Positions 1-6,084 of a stretch of DNA of 6,123 nt are shown here, one piece after another. The position numbers were made by a program, and so were the translations under genes. The stretch is from NCBI GenBank assembly GCA_041588495.1, contig JBFGWM010000173.1, positions 1-6,123 on the forward strand. The letters run 5' to 3'. Position 1 is the first letter of the stretch; every line of letters begins with the position of its first letter. A model generated the notes under the pieces. The model made no database searches. It was not told the origin of the DNA and saw only the letters and a list, made by a program, of their open reading frames with translations. This DNA is from JBFGWM01 sp041588495. Lineage in GTDB: Bacteria > Pseudomonadota > Gammaproteobacteria > Pseudomonadales > JBFGWM01.

Positions 1-1
1 G

Positions 2-157
2 CTGGCCATCGCCGTCGGGGTGGTCACCAACAACCTGGTCATCAACCTGCTGGTGGTCCGTCACCTGGACATCCAGCCGGTTCCGTTTCTCCCGTCACGG
101 CAGGCCGCGGCGGTTGCCTCTCAATCCCAATCTGTTCAACAAGGAATTTCATCATGA
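2..157 (+). CDS. C-terminal end of a membrane protein, probably a polysaccharide flippase (partial)
   Basis: Only the last 51 codons are present; the frame is open from base 2 to a TGA at 155-157. The peptide begins with a hydrophobic segment (LAIAVGVVTNNLVINLLVV), which reads as a final transmembrane helix. A short basic/polar stretch (RHLDIQPVPF) and a Ser/Gln/Ala-rich tail follow. A last helix, then a short tail with an 'R-x-L-x-I-x-P' look, is familiar from Wzx-type and MATE-like polysaccharide flippases, which move lipid-linked sugar units across the inner membrane. This assignment rests on resemblance and on the neighbouring sulfotransferase and galU; another polytopic membrane protein would look similar. 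The stop overlaps the next start as ATGA, a sign of translational coupling and one operon. Confidence 0.5.
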   Translation: MAIAVGVVTNNLVINLLVVRHLDIQPVPFLPSRQAAAVASQSQSVQQGISS

Positions 158-1176
158 ACAACGACCTCAGACCCGTATTCATCGGCGGCTGTGACCGCAG
201 CGGCACGACCATGCTGGGCGACATGCTGGGCGCCTCGACCAACGCGTTCGCGACCCCGGAATCGCAGTCTTTCCACGAGTTGCTGCCGTTGATGCACGTG
301 CGCGCCTTCGCGACGCCCGTCGAGGCGGCCCGCTGGCTGGGTGAACACTTCCGCTTCGCGACCTGGGAAATGGCAGGCGGCCCGGAGAAGCTTGCCGAAC
401 TCGTGGATCTCGATGATCCGCGCGGCACCATGATCCGCATCGTGCGTGAATACCTGCGGCAGAATCATCCGGAGAAACTGCACGCCGGCGTGTGGGTCGA
501 CCACACCCCCGACAACTTCAAGCATTACACCCTGCTGCGGCACTATTTTCCGGATGCCCGTTACGTGCACATCGTTCGCGACGGTCGCGACGTCTTCAAC
601 TCGGTGCGCGGACTGGACTGGGGTCCCAACAACGCCTACATGGGCACCCGCTTCTGGGCCGGGCGCCTGCGCGAGGCCCTCGCAGTGGAGATTTCGGAGG
701 GGCTCGGGTGCCTGCGCGTGCATTACGAGGACATCCTGCGCAACCCGGAGGGTGAACTGGCCCGCGTCTGCGAACATGCCCAGGTTCCCTATGCGGACTC
801 CATGGTGGATGGCGGTGGCCTGGTGCTGCCCGGCTTCACCCGCGGCCAGCACCAGTTGGTCGGCTCGCGCCCGGACCCCTCGCGCATCGGGCAGTGGCGG
901 GAGCGGATGTCGGCGCGCGAGATCGCCGAGTTCGAGGCCTACCCGTGGACCCGCACGCTGCTCAAACAGCTTGGCTATCCCCTGGTCACGGAGAAGCCGC
1001 AGGCCCCTGGAGGGTTCATTGTGCTGCTGCGTTACATTCAAGATTTCCTCAGTTACGGCATCAACCGGGCCCGGCACCGCATGATGGAACGGAAATTGCT
1101 CCGTAAACAGGCAGCCGGAGCCGAATCGCAGAATGCAGCCCAGACAGGGGCCGCGGAGGGCGTAGCGGGCTCCTGA
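154..1176 (+). CDS. PAPS-dependent sulfotransferase (Sulfotransfer_3-like), 340 aa
   Basis: Predicted to move a sulfuryl group from PAPS to a hydroxyl or amino acceptor, here probably a glycan or its lipid-linked precursor. The 5'-phosphosulfate-binding loop is at residues 11-21 (GGCDRSGTTML), close to the family form G-x-x-R-S-G-T-T. The 3'-phosphate-binding element is at 136-150, with R142 (VRDGRDV) and S150 eight residues apart, the spacing known in sulfotransferases. Other family-like segments are W114-V-D-H-T-P119, HYEDILRNPEGEL (190-202) and IGQWRERMSAREIAEFEA (245-262). The usual Lys of the D-K-T-P segment is His117 here. The C-terminus has a hydrophobic stretch (287-304), then a very basic one (305-318), perhaps a membrane-associating helix. 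No signal peptide is seen, so it is cytoplasmic. The ATG is set by AAGGA at 141-145, eight bases upstream, and overlaps the preceding stop. The substrate cannot be read from sequence. Confidence 0.88.
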   Translation: MNNDLRPVFIGGCDRSGTTMLGDMLGASTNAFATPESQSFHELLPLMHVRAFATPVEAARWLGEHFRFATWEMAGGPEKLAELVDLDDPRGTMIRIVREYLRQNHPEKLHAGVWVDHTPDNFKHYTLLRHYFPDARYVHIVRDGRDVFNSVRGLDWGPNNAYMGTRFWAGRLREALAVEISEGLGCLRVHYEDILRNPEGELARVCEHAQVPYADSMVDGGGLVLPGFTRGQHQLVGSRPDPSRIGQWRERMSAREIAEFEAYPWTRTLLKQLGYPLVTEKPQAPGGFIVLLRYIQDFLSYGINRARHRMMERKLLRKQAAGAESQNAAQTGAAEGVAGS

Positions 1177-1205
1177 ACGAGTCAAACTGCGAGAGGAATT
1201 GCAAA

Positions 1206-3308
1206 ATGCAAACCCCAGCCCGCTCCACCGCGACCGCGGAGCCCGTTCCGGGCGCGCCCGCCCCCCGGACCGCGGGAAAGGTTCTCATCATCGATGATGA
1301 CGCCACCATGCGCCTGCTCGCCGCGACCACGCTGCGCCGCTACGGGTTGCAGGTCAGCGAGGCGGCCAGTGGCCTGGAAGGGCTGCGCACCTTGCGAAAC
1401 GGCGATTTTTCCATCGTCGTCCTCGATGTGCGGATGCCGGACATGGACGGTTTCGAGGTCTGCGAACGGATCCGGGCCGAGGTGGGTGATATCCCCGTGC
1501 TCATCGTCTCCGGGCGCCAGGATGCGGCCTGGGTGCAGCGTGCCTACGAATGCGGGGCCAACGATTTCCTCGCCAAGCCAGTCAACTGGTTCCAGGTCTA
1601 TAACAAGGTCGGGCAGCTGACGTCATCCCTGGAAACCAGCGCACGACTGGAGCATGCCCTTGCCGAACAGCAGACCCTGGTCGGCATCATCCCGGACACC
1701 CTGGTGCGCATGGGTGGTGACGGCGCCGTGGAGGACATCATTGTCGGTGAGGATTGCCCTGCCGTATTGAAATCGGCGCTTGAACGGGGCGGTGTCGCTG
1801 ACGTCCGCGCCGCGCGCCTGGGGAGAATTCTCCGCGAATGTGCTTTTTCCGACGGTGAAAGCCGCTTCGAACTCGAGGATGCGGACGGTGTTCGCTATTT
1901 CCGGGCCCGGTCGCAGCGGACCGGGGCCAGCGGTCACCTGGTCATCATCCGCAACGTCACCAGCGAGCGCCGCAATGAGAAGCGGCTGGAGACCCTGGCT
2001 TACGTGGACGAGAATACCGGCCTCGGCAACCGGGCGTGGATTCGCGATCGCTACTCAATGGCGGTGGAGGCCGCCCGCAGGTCCGGCCGGCACCTCGAGG
2101 TCTACCGGATTCTTGTCGAGAACGCCGCCGGGATTCGCGAATTGTTTGGCGAGGACAGCTTCGAGATGGTGCTGGCGGTACTCGCCCGGCGCCTGCAGAG
2201 CCATTGTTCCGCATTGTCCTACCATGATTCCTCGGCGGCCGTCGCCGACGTGGAAGTCGCGCGCTCGGGTGACGGGGAATTTGCGCTGCTGCGCATGACG
2301 GGTCCGGTCGGAGCGGATGACGCGGATTATGCCGGGGAGCTCGCGACGGCCCTGGGTCGCATCATCCGGGTCGGCAACCTCGAGGTCAGCCTCCACCTGA
2401 AGATCGGGGTGGCCAGCGCAGCGCCGGGAGAGGTTGCCGGAAACGACCTGTTCCAGCTGGCCGGTGTTGCCGCTCTCGAGGCGGTGGCGCCGACGGCTGC
2501 CGGCGTGTGCCGGAGCGACCATGCCCTGCAGAGGCTGCGGATTCGCGAATTCAAGCTGGAGGCGCAACTGCGCCGTGCCCTGGAGGAGGGCGAAATCCGC
2601 CTGAACTACCAGCCGCAGTTCGACATCGGGAGCGGTGCGCTGACCGGCTTCGAGGCCCTGTGCCGATGGACCCACAAGGGCACGCCCGTGAGTCCCGGAG
2701 AATTCATCCCCGTCGCTGAATCGAGCGGACTGATCCAGGATATCGGGGAGCGGACCCTGGAAATCGCCTGCAGCCAGATTGCTGCATGGCGCGCCGCGGG
2801 CCTCATGGTGCCGCGCATCGCGGTGAACCTGTCACCGGTGCAGCTGGTGCACGGCAATGTCGTGGAATGCCTGCAGCAAAAGCTGGCGTGTCACGGACTG
2901 GGACCCGATGCACTGGAACTGGAGATCACCGAGACGGCCCTGCTGGAAAGCAGCGAAGGCCTGCAGCGCACGCTGCAACAGTTGCGTGGGGCGGGCATCA
3001 AGATTGCGCTGGATGATTTCGGCACCGGGTATTCCTCGCTGGCCTACCTGAACGAGCATCCGCTGGATCTGGTCAAGATCGACAGGACGTTTGTCAGTGA
3101 CCTGTCACGTGCGGAACGCAGCGATGGCATCGTGCGGGCGATCGTGGCGATGTCCCGCGCATTGGGCATGGAGGTGATCGCGGAAGGCGTCGAGACCCAG
3201 GCCCAGCTGTCATTCCTGGACGGCATCGGCTGCGATTACGTGCAGGGCTTCCTGACCGGACGGCCGCAGTCACCGGAGCAGGCGGCGACCCTGCTGGCGA
3301 GCATTTAA
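1206..3308 (+). CDS. Response regulator REC-PAS-GGDEF(degenerate)-EAL, predicted c-di-GMP phosphodiesterase, 700 aa
   Basis: REC domain at about 25-140: acidic pocket D30-D32, phospho-acceptor D74 (VVLDVRMP), S102, switch Y114, K124. A PAS-like region spans about 147-252, followed by a short helical linker. The GGDEF domain (about 260-440) keeps N-T-G-L-G-N-R, but its signature is G355-D-G-E-F359, so the third-position acid is Gly, and the substrate Asn/Asp of the FKxxND segment are missing. No RxxD inhibitory site is seen. It should not make c-di-GMP but might bind GTP as an allosteric site. The EAL domain (about 450-695) is complete: E483-A-L, N541, E573, D603-D604, K624, E660, E663 and Q680, with loop 6 as DFGTG (604-608). 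The protein should therefore hydrolyse c-di-GMP to pGpG under control of REC phosphorylation and perhaps PAS and GTP. Its GAGAGGA ribosome site (1191-1197) is 8 bp from the ATG. It lies 29 bp after the sulfotransferase gene, so co-transcription is likely. No partner kinase is in the window. Confidence 0.93.
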   Translation: MQTPARSTATAEPVPGAPAPRTAGKVLIIDDDATMRLLAATTLRRYGLQVSEAASGLEGLRTLRNGDFSIVVLDVRMPDMDGFEVCERIRAEVGDIPVLIVSGRQDAAWVQRAYECGANDFLAKPVNWFQVYNKVGQLTSSLETSARLEHALAEQQTLVGIIPDTLVRMGGDGAVEDIIVGEDCPAVLKSALERGGVADVRAARLGRILRECAFSDGESRFELEDADGVRYFRARSQRTGASGHLVIIRNVTSERRNEKRLETLAYVDENTGLGNRAWIRDRYSMAVEAARRSGRHLEVYRILVENAAGIRELFGEDSFEMVLAVLARRLQSHCSALSYHDSSAAVADVEVARSGDGEFALLRMTGPVGADDADYAGELATALGRIIRVGNLEVSLHLKIGVASAAPGEVAGNDLFQLAGVAALEAVAPTAAGVCRSDHALQRLRIREFKLEAQLRRALEEGEIRLNYQPQFDIGSGALTGFEALCRWTHKGTPVSPGEFIPVAESSGLIQDIGERTLEIACSQIAAWRAAGLMVPRIAVNLSPVQLVHGNVVECLQQKLACHGLGPDALELEITETALLESSEGLQRTLQQLRGAGIKIALDDFGTGYSSLAYLNEHPLDLVKIDRTFVSDLSRAERSDGIVRAIVAMSRALGMEVIAEGVETQAQLSFLDGIGCDYVQGFLTGRPQSPEQAATLLASI

Positions 3309-3316
3309 CGGACGCT

Positions 3317-3362
3317 GGGGTCGGCCGGCTGCATACGTTTTGGTCCGGCGCAGCCTGACCCC
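3317..3362. terminator. Imperfect inverted repeat between convergent genes, possible terminator
   Basis: GGGGTC (3317-3322) pairs with GACCCC (3357-3362), and GGCTGC (3327-3332) pairs with GCAGCC (3350-3355). The bulge is GGCC against T and the loop is 17 bases. A competing pairing is GCCGG with CCGGC. It sits between two genes that end toward each other, where a bidirectional terminator would be useful. There is no real T-run on either side, so a rho-independent role is uncertain. Nothing else is recognised in the 91-bp gap. Confidence 0.35.
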
Positions 3363-3399
3363 TTCATCCACAGAGGACAGGCGGGCGCCCGGGTCGAGG

Positions 3400-4809
3400 T
3401 CAGCCGTCGTTCCAGGTGGCCCGCTTGCGGTACAGGGTCGAGGGGCTGACCTCGAGCAGACCGGCGGCCTGGGGCACGTTGCCGCCGCAGAACTCGATGG
3501 CGGCCTCGATGGCCTCCTTCTCGACCTGCCACAGGGGCTTGATCACCTGCTCTCCGGAGCCTGCCACGGGCGGGGGCGTGGGTGCGGCGCCCGCGGCTGA
3601 CGCGGGGCCCGGGCTTGCTGGCGGTGCCGTCGCCTCGTTGAGCGGTGGCGGGAGCATTTCCGGTTCCACCACCGTGCCCTGGTTGAGAATCACCACGTTG
3701 CGGATCACGTTCTGCAACTGGCGCACGTTGCCGGGCCAGTCGTGTTCCATGAAGATCCGCTCGACCTCCGGACTGAAGCCGGTGAACTCGCGACCCTCCT
3801 CCTTTGCCGCGTTCTGCAGGAAGAACCCGGCAATCGCCAGGATGTCGGCATCCCGGTCACGCAGGGGCGGCAGGTGGATGGGAATCACGTGGAGGCGGTA
3901 ATACAGGTCCTCGCGGAAACGGCCCTCGCTGACCATTTCCAGCGGGTCGCGGTTGGTGGCGCAGATGAAACGCACGTCGACCGATTCGATGCGGCTGCCG
4001 CCGACCTTCTGGAAGGTGCCGGTCTGCACGAAGCGCAGCAGCTTCGCCTGCAGCTCCATGTCCATCTCACCGATCTCGTCGAGGAACAGGGTTCCGCCGT
4101 CGGCCCGCGAGGCCGCGCCCTGGCGTTCCGCGACCGCGCCGGTGAAGGCGCCCTTGGTATGACCGAAGATCTCGCTTTCCATCAGGTCGCGGGGAATCGC
4201 CCCGCAGTTGATCGGTACAAAGGGCTGGTCATTGCGTGGACTCTGCAGGTGAATGGCTTCCGCGCAGACCTCCTTGCCGGTCCCGCTTTCGCCGGTGATG
4301 AAGATGGTCGCCTTGCTTGGCGCCGCGGCTTCGATGATGCGGTACACCGCCTGCATGGGCAGGGATGCCCCGATGAAACCGTGGTACTGCTCGCGGTGGA
4401 AATCGTCACGGATGGTGTCCACCAGGGCGCGCAGCTGCTGTTTCTCCAGCGCGTTGCGCACGGTGACCCGGAGGCGCTCGGCCTCGCAGGGCTTCTCGAT
4501 GAAGTTGAATGCGCCGAGGCGCATGGCCTCGACCGCGGTGTTCACGGAGCCGTGTCCGGTCATGACCACGACGGTGGTCGGGATGGCGTTTTCGCCCACC
4601 CACTTGAGGATTTCCATGCCGGATTCGTCCGGCAGGCGGAGGTCGAGCAGGGTGACCGGGGGGGAGTGCCGTTCAAGCAGTTCGCGCGCCGCCTTCCCGG
4701 TCTCGGCAACCAACAGTTCCAGCGATTCCTGCGCGAGGTACTCGCGGTACAGGGTGACGATGGTGTCGCTGTCCTCGACAATCAGGACCTGATCTTTCCT
4801 GCGGCTCAT
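3400..4809 (-). CDS. Sigma-54-dependent response regulator, LuxO/NtrC family, 469 aa
   Basis: An enhancer-binding protein that remodels RNA polymerase-sigma-54 at -24/-12 promoters by ATP hydrolysis. REC domain (7-120): E12/D13, phospho-acceptor D56 (LLDLRLP), T84, K106. AAA+ domain (about 143-385): Walker A G173-ESGTGK179, the sigma-54-contacting GAFTGA loop at 220-225, Walker B LFLDE at 241-245, arginine-finger region GRFREDLYYRL (296-306), and WPGNVRQL (358-365) in sensor II. A Pro/Ala-rich linker (about 388-418) leads to a Fis-type helix-turn-helix (about 428-466) with PSTLYRK, which resembles the C-terminus of LuxO. All catalytic motifs are intact, so it should be a working activator. 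The start is supported by AAGGG (complement of 4816-4820), six bases upstream. It lies downstream of galU on the same strand but behind a terminator. No kinase or LuxU-like phosphotransfer protein is visible. LuxO-like is a family label and does not prove a quorum-sensing role. Confidence 0.93.
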   Translation of the reverse strand: MSRRKDQVLIVEDSDTIVTLYREYLAQESLELLVAETGKAARELLERHSPPVTLLDLRLPDESGMEILKWVGENAIPTTVVVMTGHGSVNTAVEAMRLGAFNFIEKPCEAERLRVTVRNALEKQQLRALVDTIRDDFHREQYHGFIGASLPMQAVYRIIEAAAPSKATIFITGESGTGKEVCAEAIHLQSPRNDQPFVPINCGAIPRDLMESEIFGHTKGAFTGAVAERQGAASRADGGTLFLDEIGEMDMELQAKLLRFVQTGTFQKVGGSRIESVDVRFICATNRDPLEMVSEGRFREDLYYRLHVIPIHLPPLRDRDADILAIAGFFLQNAAKEEGREFTGFSPEVERIFMEHDWPGNVRQLQNVIRNVVILNQGTVVEPEMLPPPLNEATAPPASPGPASAAGAAPTPPPVAGSGEQVIKPLWQVEKEAIEAAIEFCGGNVPQAAGLLEVSPSTLYRKRATWNDG

Positions 4810-4845
4810 CTCGAACCCTTTGCCTGAGTTTCAGGAGAGAGTACC

Positions 4846-4859
4846 ACCCGGATTCGGGT
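4846..4859. promoter_or_regulatory. Short inverted repeat in the leader of the sigma-54 activator gene
   Basis: ACCCG (4846-4850), GATT, CGGGT (4855-4859) forms an inverted repeat 37 bp upstream of the activator start. It could be an operator, perhaps for autoregulation, or a small hairpin. On the minus strand a weak sigma-70-like pair (TTGGAG, 18-bp spacer, TACTCT) flanks it, with three -10 matches at best. This gap must hold the activator's own promoter if the terminator upstream works. Confidence 0.3.
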
Positions 4860-4892
4860 TCCTCCAATTGCAGGATGGCGAAGAAGAAAGGA

Positions 4893-4920
4893 GCCCGGGG
4901 AGGGAAAATCCTCCCCGGGC
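4893..4920 (-). terminator. Rho-independent terminator of galU
   Basis: A perfect 11-bp stem (GCCCGGGGAGG / CCTCCCCGGGC) with the 6-base loop GAAAAT starts 13 bases after the galU stop. Read leftward it is followed by a pyrimidine-rich, T-rich tail (CTCCTTTCTTCTT), as expected for an intrinsic terminator on the minus strand. It separates galU from the activator gene. Confidence 0.85.
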
Positions 4921-4933
4921 CGGGGGATGGCGG

Positions 4934-5806
4934 TCAGGCCGCCCTGGGGAGGGTTCCACCGATGCTGCCGGTGGCGGGCTTGCAGTACACGTTTTCGTAG
5001 GCCCAGGTGGTTGCAGCCACGTAACCCGGGACGCTGCCGCAGTCGAAGCGGCGTCCGCGGAAGCGCAGGGCGATCACGCAGCCCTGCTGCGCCTGGGTGC
5101 GGATGGCGTCGGTGATCTGCAGTTCACCGTTGGCGCCCGGAGCGGTTTCGCGCAGGATGCCGAAGATGTCCGGGGTCAGGATGTAACGCCCGACCACGGC
5201 AAGGTTGCTGGGCGCGGTTCCCGGGGCCGGTTTCTCGACCATGTCGGTGACGCGCACCAGGTTGTCACCCAGGGCTTCGCCGCTGATCACGCCGTATTTG
5301 TGAATCTCGTCTTCGGGCACTTCCTCCACCGCGATGACGGTGCAGCGGAACTGGCTGAAGATCTGTGCCATCTGGGCCAGGACGCCGGGGCCGCCGTCTT
5401 CCTGCAGGCACAGGTCGTCGGCCAGCAGCACGGCAAACGGGTTGTCGTTGATGATGGTTTCGCCGGTCAGGATGGCGTGGCCGAGGCCCAGCATCCGGGT
5501 CTGGCGGGTATAGGTGAAGGTGCATTTCTCCATGATCTCCCGGACCCCGTTCAGGTGACTCTCCTTTTCGGAACCGGCGATCTCGGTCTCCAGCTCGTAG
5601 CTGATGTCGAAGTGGTCGGGGATGGCGCGCTTGTTGCGCCCGGTGACGAAGCCGAGTCCGGTCATTCCGGCGGCCATCGCTTCCTCGACGCCGTACTGGA
5701 TCAGCGGCTTGTTGACGACGGGCAGCATCTCCTTGGGCATGGACTTGGTCGCAGGCAGGAACCGGGTTCCGTAACCGGCAACCGGGAACAGGCACTTGCT
5801 AATCAT
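4934..5806 (-). CDS. galU: UTP--glucose-1-phosphate uridylyltransferase, 290 aa
   Basis: Makes UDP-glucose from UTP and glucose-1-phosphate in the cytoplasm; UDP-glucose feeds exopolysaccharide, capsule, LPS core and osmolyte glucan synthesis. The nucleotide-binding signature is at residues 10-21 (AGYGTRFLPATK), followed by PKEMLP (24-29) and NKPLIQYGVEEA (32-43). Further GalU hallmarks are the LADD segment (128-131, metal/nucleotide Asp), VEKP (190-193), NLAVVGRYIL (201-210), GELQITDAI (227-235) and FDCGSVPGY (254-262). Length is slightly under the 302 residues of E. coli GalU. The frame is open upstream to an ATG at 5962, but the start at 5806 is chosen because family homology begins there (MISKCLFPVAGYGTR), a good TAGGAG site lies eight bases before it, and the longer version would translate through the sigma-54 promoter. 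A strong terminator follows. The gene appears monocistronic and driven by the -24/-12 promoter at 5855-5870. Confidence 0.95.
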   Translation of the reverse strand: MISKCLFPVAGYGTRFLPATKSMPKEMLPVVNKPLIQYGVEEAMAAGMTGLGFVTGRNKRAIPDHFDISYELETEIAGSEKESHLNGVREIMEKCTFTYTRQTRMLGLGHAILTGETIINDNPFAVLLADDLCLQEDGGPGVLAQMAQIFSQFRCTVIAVEEVPEDEIHKYGVISGEALGDNLVRVTDMVEKPAPGTAPSNLAVVGRYILTPDIFGILRETAPGANGELQITDAIRTQAQQGCVIALRFRGRRFDCGSVPGYVAATTWAYENVYCKPATGSIGGTLPRAA

Positions 5807-5814
5807 GGTGTGGA

Positions 5815-5820
5815 CTCCTA
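5815..5820 (-). promoter_or_regulatory. Ribosome binding site that fixes the galU start
   Basis: TAGGAG on the minus strand lies eight bases before the ATG at 5806. It favours this start over the in-frame ATG 52 codons upstream. Confidence 0.75.
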
Positions 5821-5854
5821 AGTAATCCAAAGTAAGTGATACGCGATGAGTGAT

Positions 5855-5870
5855 TGCAAATAGCGGGCCA
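5855..5870 (-). promoter_or_regulatory. Sigma-54 (-24/-12) promoter of galU
   Basis: Read on the minus strand: TGGCCCG, CTAT, TTGCA. The known consensus is TGGCACG-N4-TTGCA/T, so only one base differs (A to C), and the GG and GC are exactly ten bases apart. The -12 GC is at 5856-5857, giving a start near 5845 and a leader of about 39 bases before the galU ATG. A sigma-54 activator is encoded immediately downstream of galU. Binding has not been shown. Confidence 0.75.
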
Positions 5871-5914
5871 GCCCTGGGGACGGCCGAAACGATGGTTTTT
5901 GCGGCGCTTTGCGA

Positions 5915-5925
5915 ACCGAATCGGT
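5915..5925. promoter_or_regulatory. Inverted repeat ACCGA-A-TCGGT, possible activator site
   Basis: A perfect 5-bp inverted repeat with a one-base centre, about 70-80 bp upstream of the predicted galU transcription start. It shares CCGAATC followed by CGG (with one base offset) with the inverted repeat upstream of the activator gene (minus strand of 4846-4859). A function as an upstream activating sequence is inference. Confidence 0.3.
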
Positions 5926-5930
5926 ACCGG

Positions 5931-5940
5931 GTTTGCAAAC
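5931..5940. promoter_or_regulatory. Perfect palindrome GTTTGCAAAC
   Basis: A 10-bp perfect palindrome overlapping the first tandem repeat unit, about 86-95 bp upstream of the predicted galU start point. It contains TTGCA and TGCAA, the half-sites known for LuxO targets, though fused rather than separated by three bases. It is a candidate binding site for the neighbouring LuxO-like activator. Confidence 0.35.
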
Positions 5941-5957
5941 TGGGATGCAAACTGGGA
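5934..5957. repeat. Perfect 12-bp tandem duplication (TGCAAACTGGGA x2)
   Basis: TGCAAACTGGGA occurs at 5934-5945 and again at 5946-5957 with no gap. It lies 90-112 bp upstream of the predicted sigma-54 start point, a usual distance for enhancer sites. A 12-bp period places the copies roughly one helical turn apart. It may be a pair of protein-binding sites or a simple slippage duplication. The rest of the 5958-6072 stretch shows nothing I can name. Confidence 0.6.
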
Positions 5958-6084
5958 ATCAAGCGGGTTCAATGGGGGCCTGGCAACGGAAACGGGGTGC
6001 GCATGCCGGCAATCAGTCCGCTGCGCCGCTGGTATGTGGATTGCAGAGGATCATGGGGAGAGCAGTCTTCCCGGAGATCATTGA

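Noticed and set aside
136..1185. 349-codon open frame on the minus strand opposite the sulfotransferase
   Set aside because: Its product has no recognisable domain, and the opposite strand encodes clear PAPS-binding motifs. It is a shadow caused by GC-rich third positions.
3742..4827. 361-codon open frame on the plus strand opposite the sigma-54 activator
   Set aside because: The reverse strand carries REC, Walker A, GAFTGA and HTH motifs; the plus-strand product is low in recognisable structure.
4820..5821. 333-codon open frame on the plus strand opposite galU
   Set aside because: It runs through the terminator hairpin and antisense to unmistakable GalU motifs.
5807..5962. N-terminal extension of GalU to the upstream in-frame ATG at 5962
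   Set aside because: The extra 52 residues have no family match, and the region holds the ribosome site, leader and sigma-54 promoter.
5957..5969. Possible IHF site (AATCAA then GTTC)
   Set aside because: The TTR half does not match at the required spacing, and it lies upstream of the repeats rather than between them and the promoter.
6007..6022. Second sigma-54-like site on the plus strand (CGGCA...CCGCT) before the gene at 6085
   Set aside because: GG-N10-GC spacing is right, but the -12 TT is CC and the first T is missing; such matches arise often by chance in GC-rich DNA.
5807..6084. Qrr-like small RNA driven by the sigma-54 promoter
   Set aside because: The promoter points into galU with only about 39 bases of leader and no terminator hairpin before the gene.
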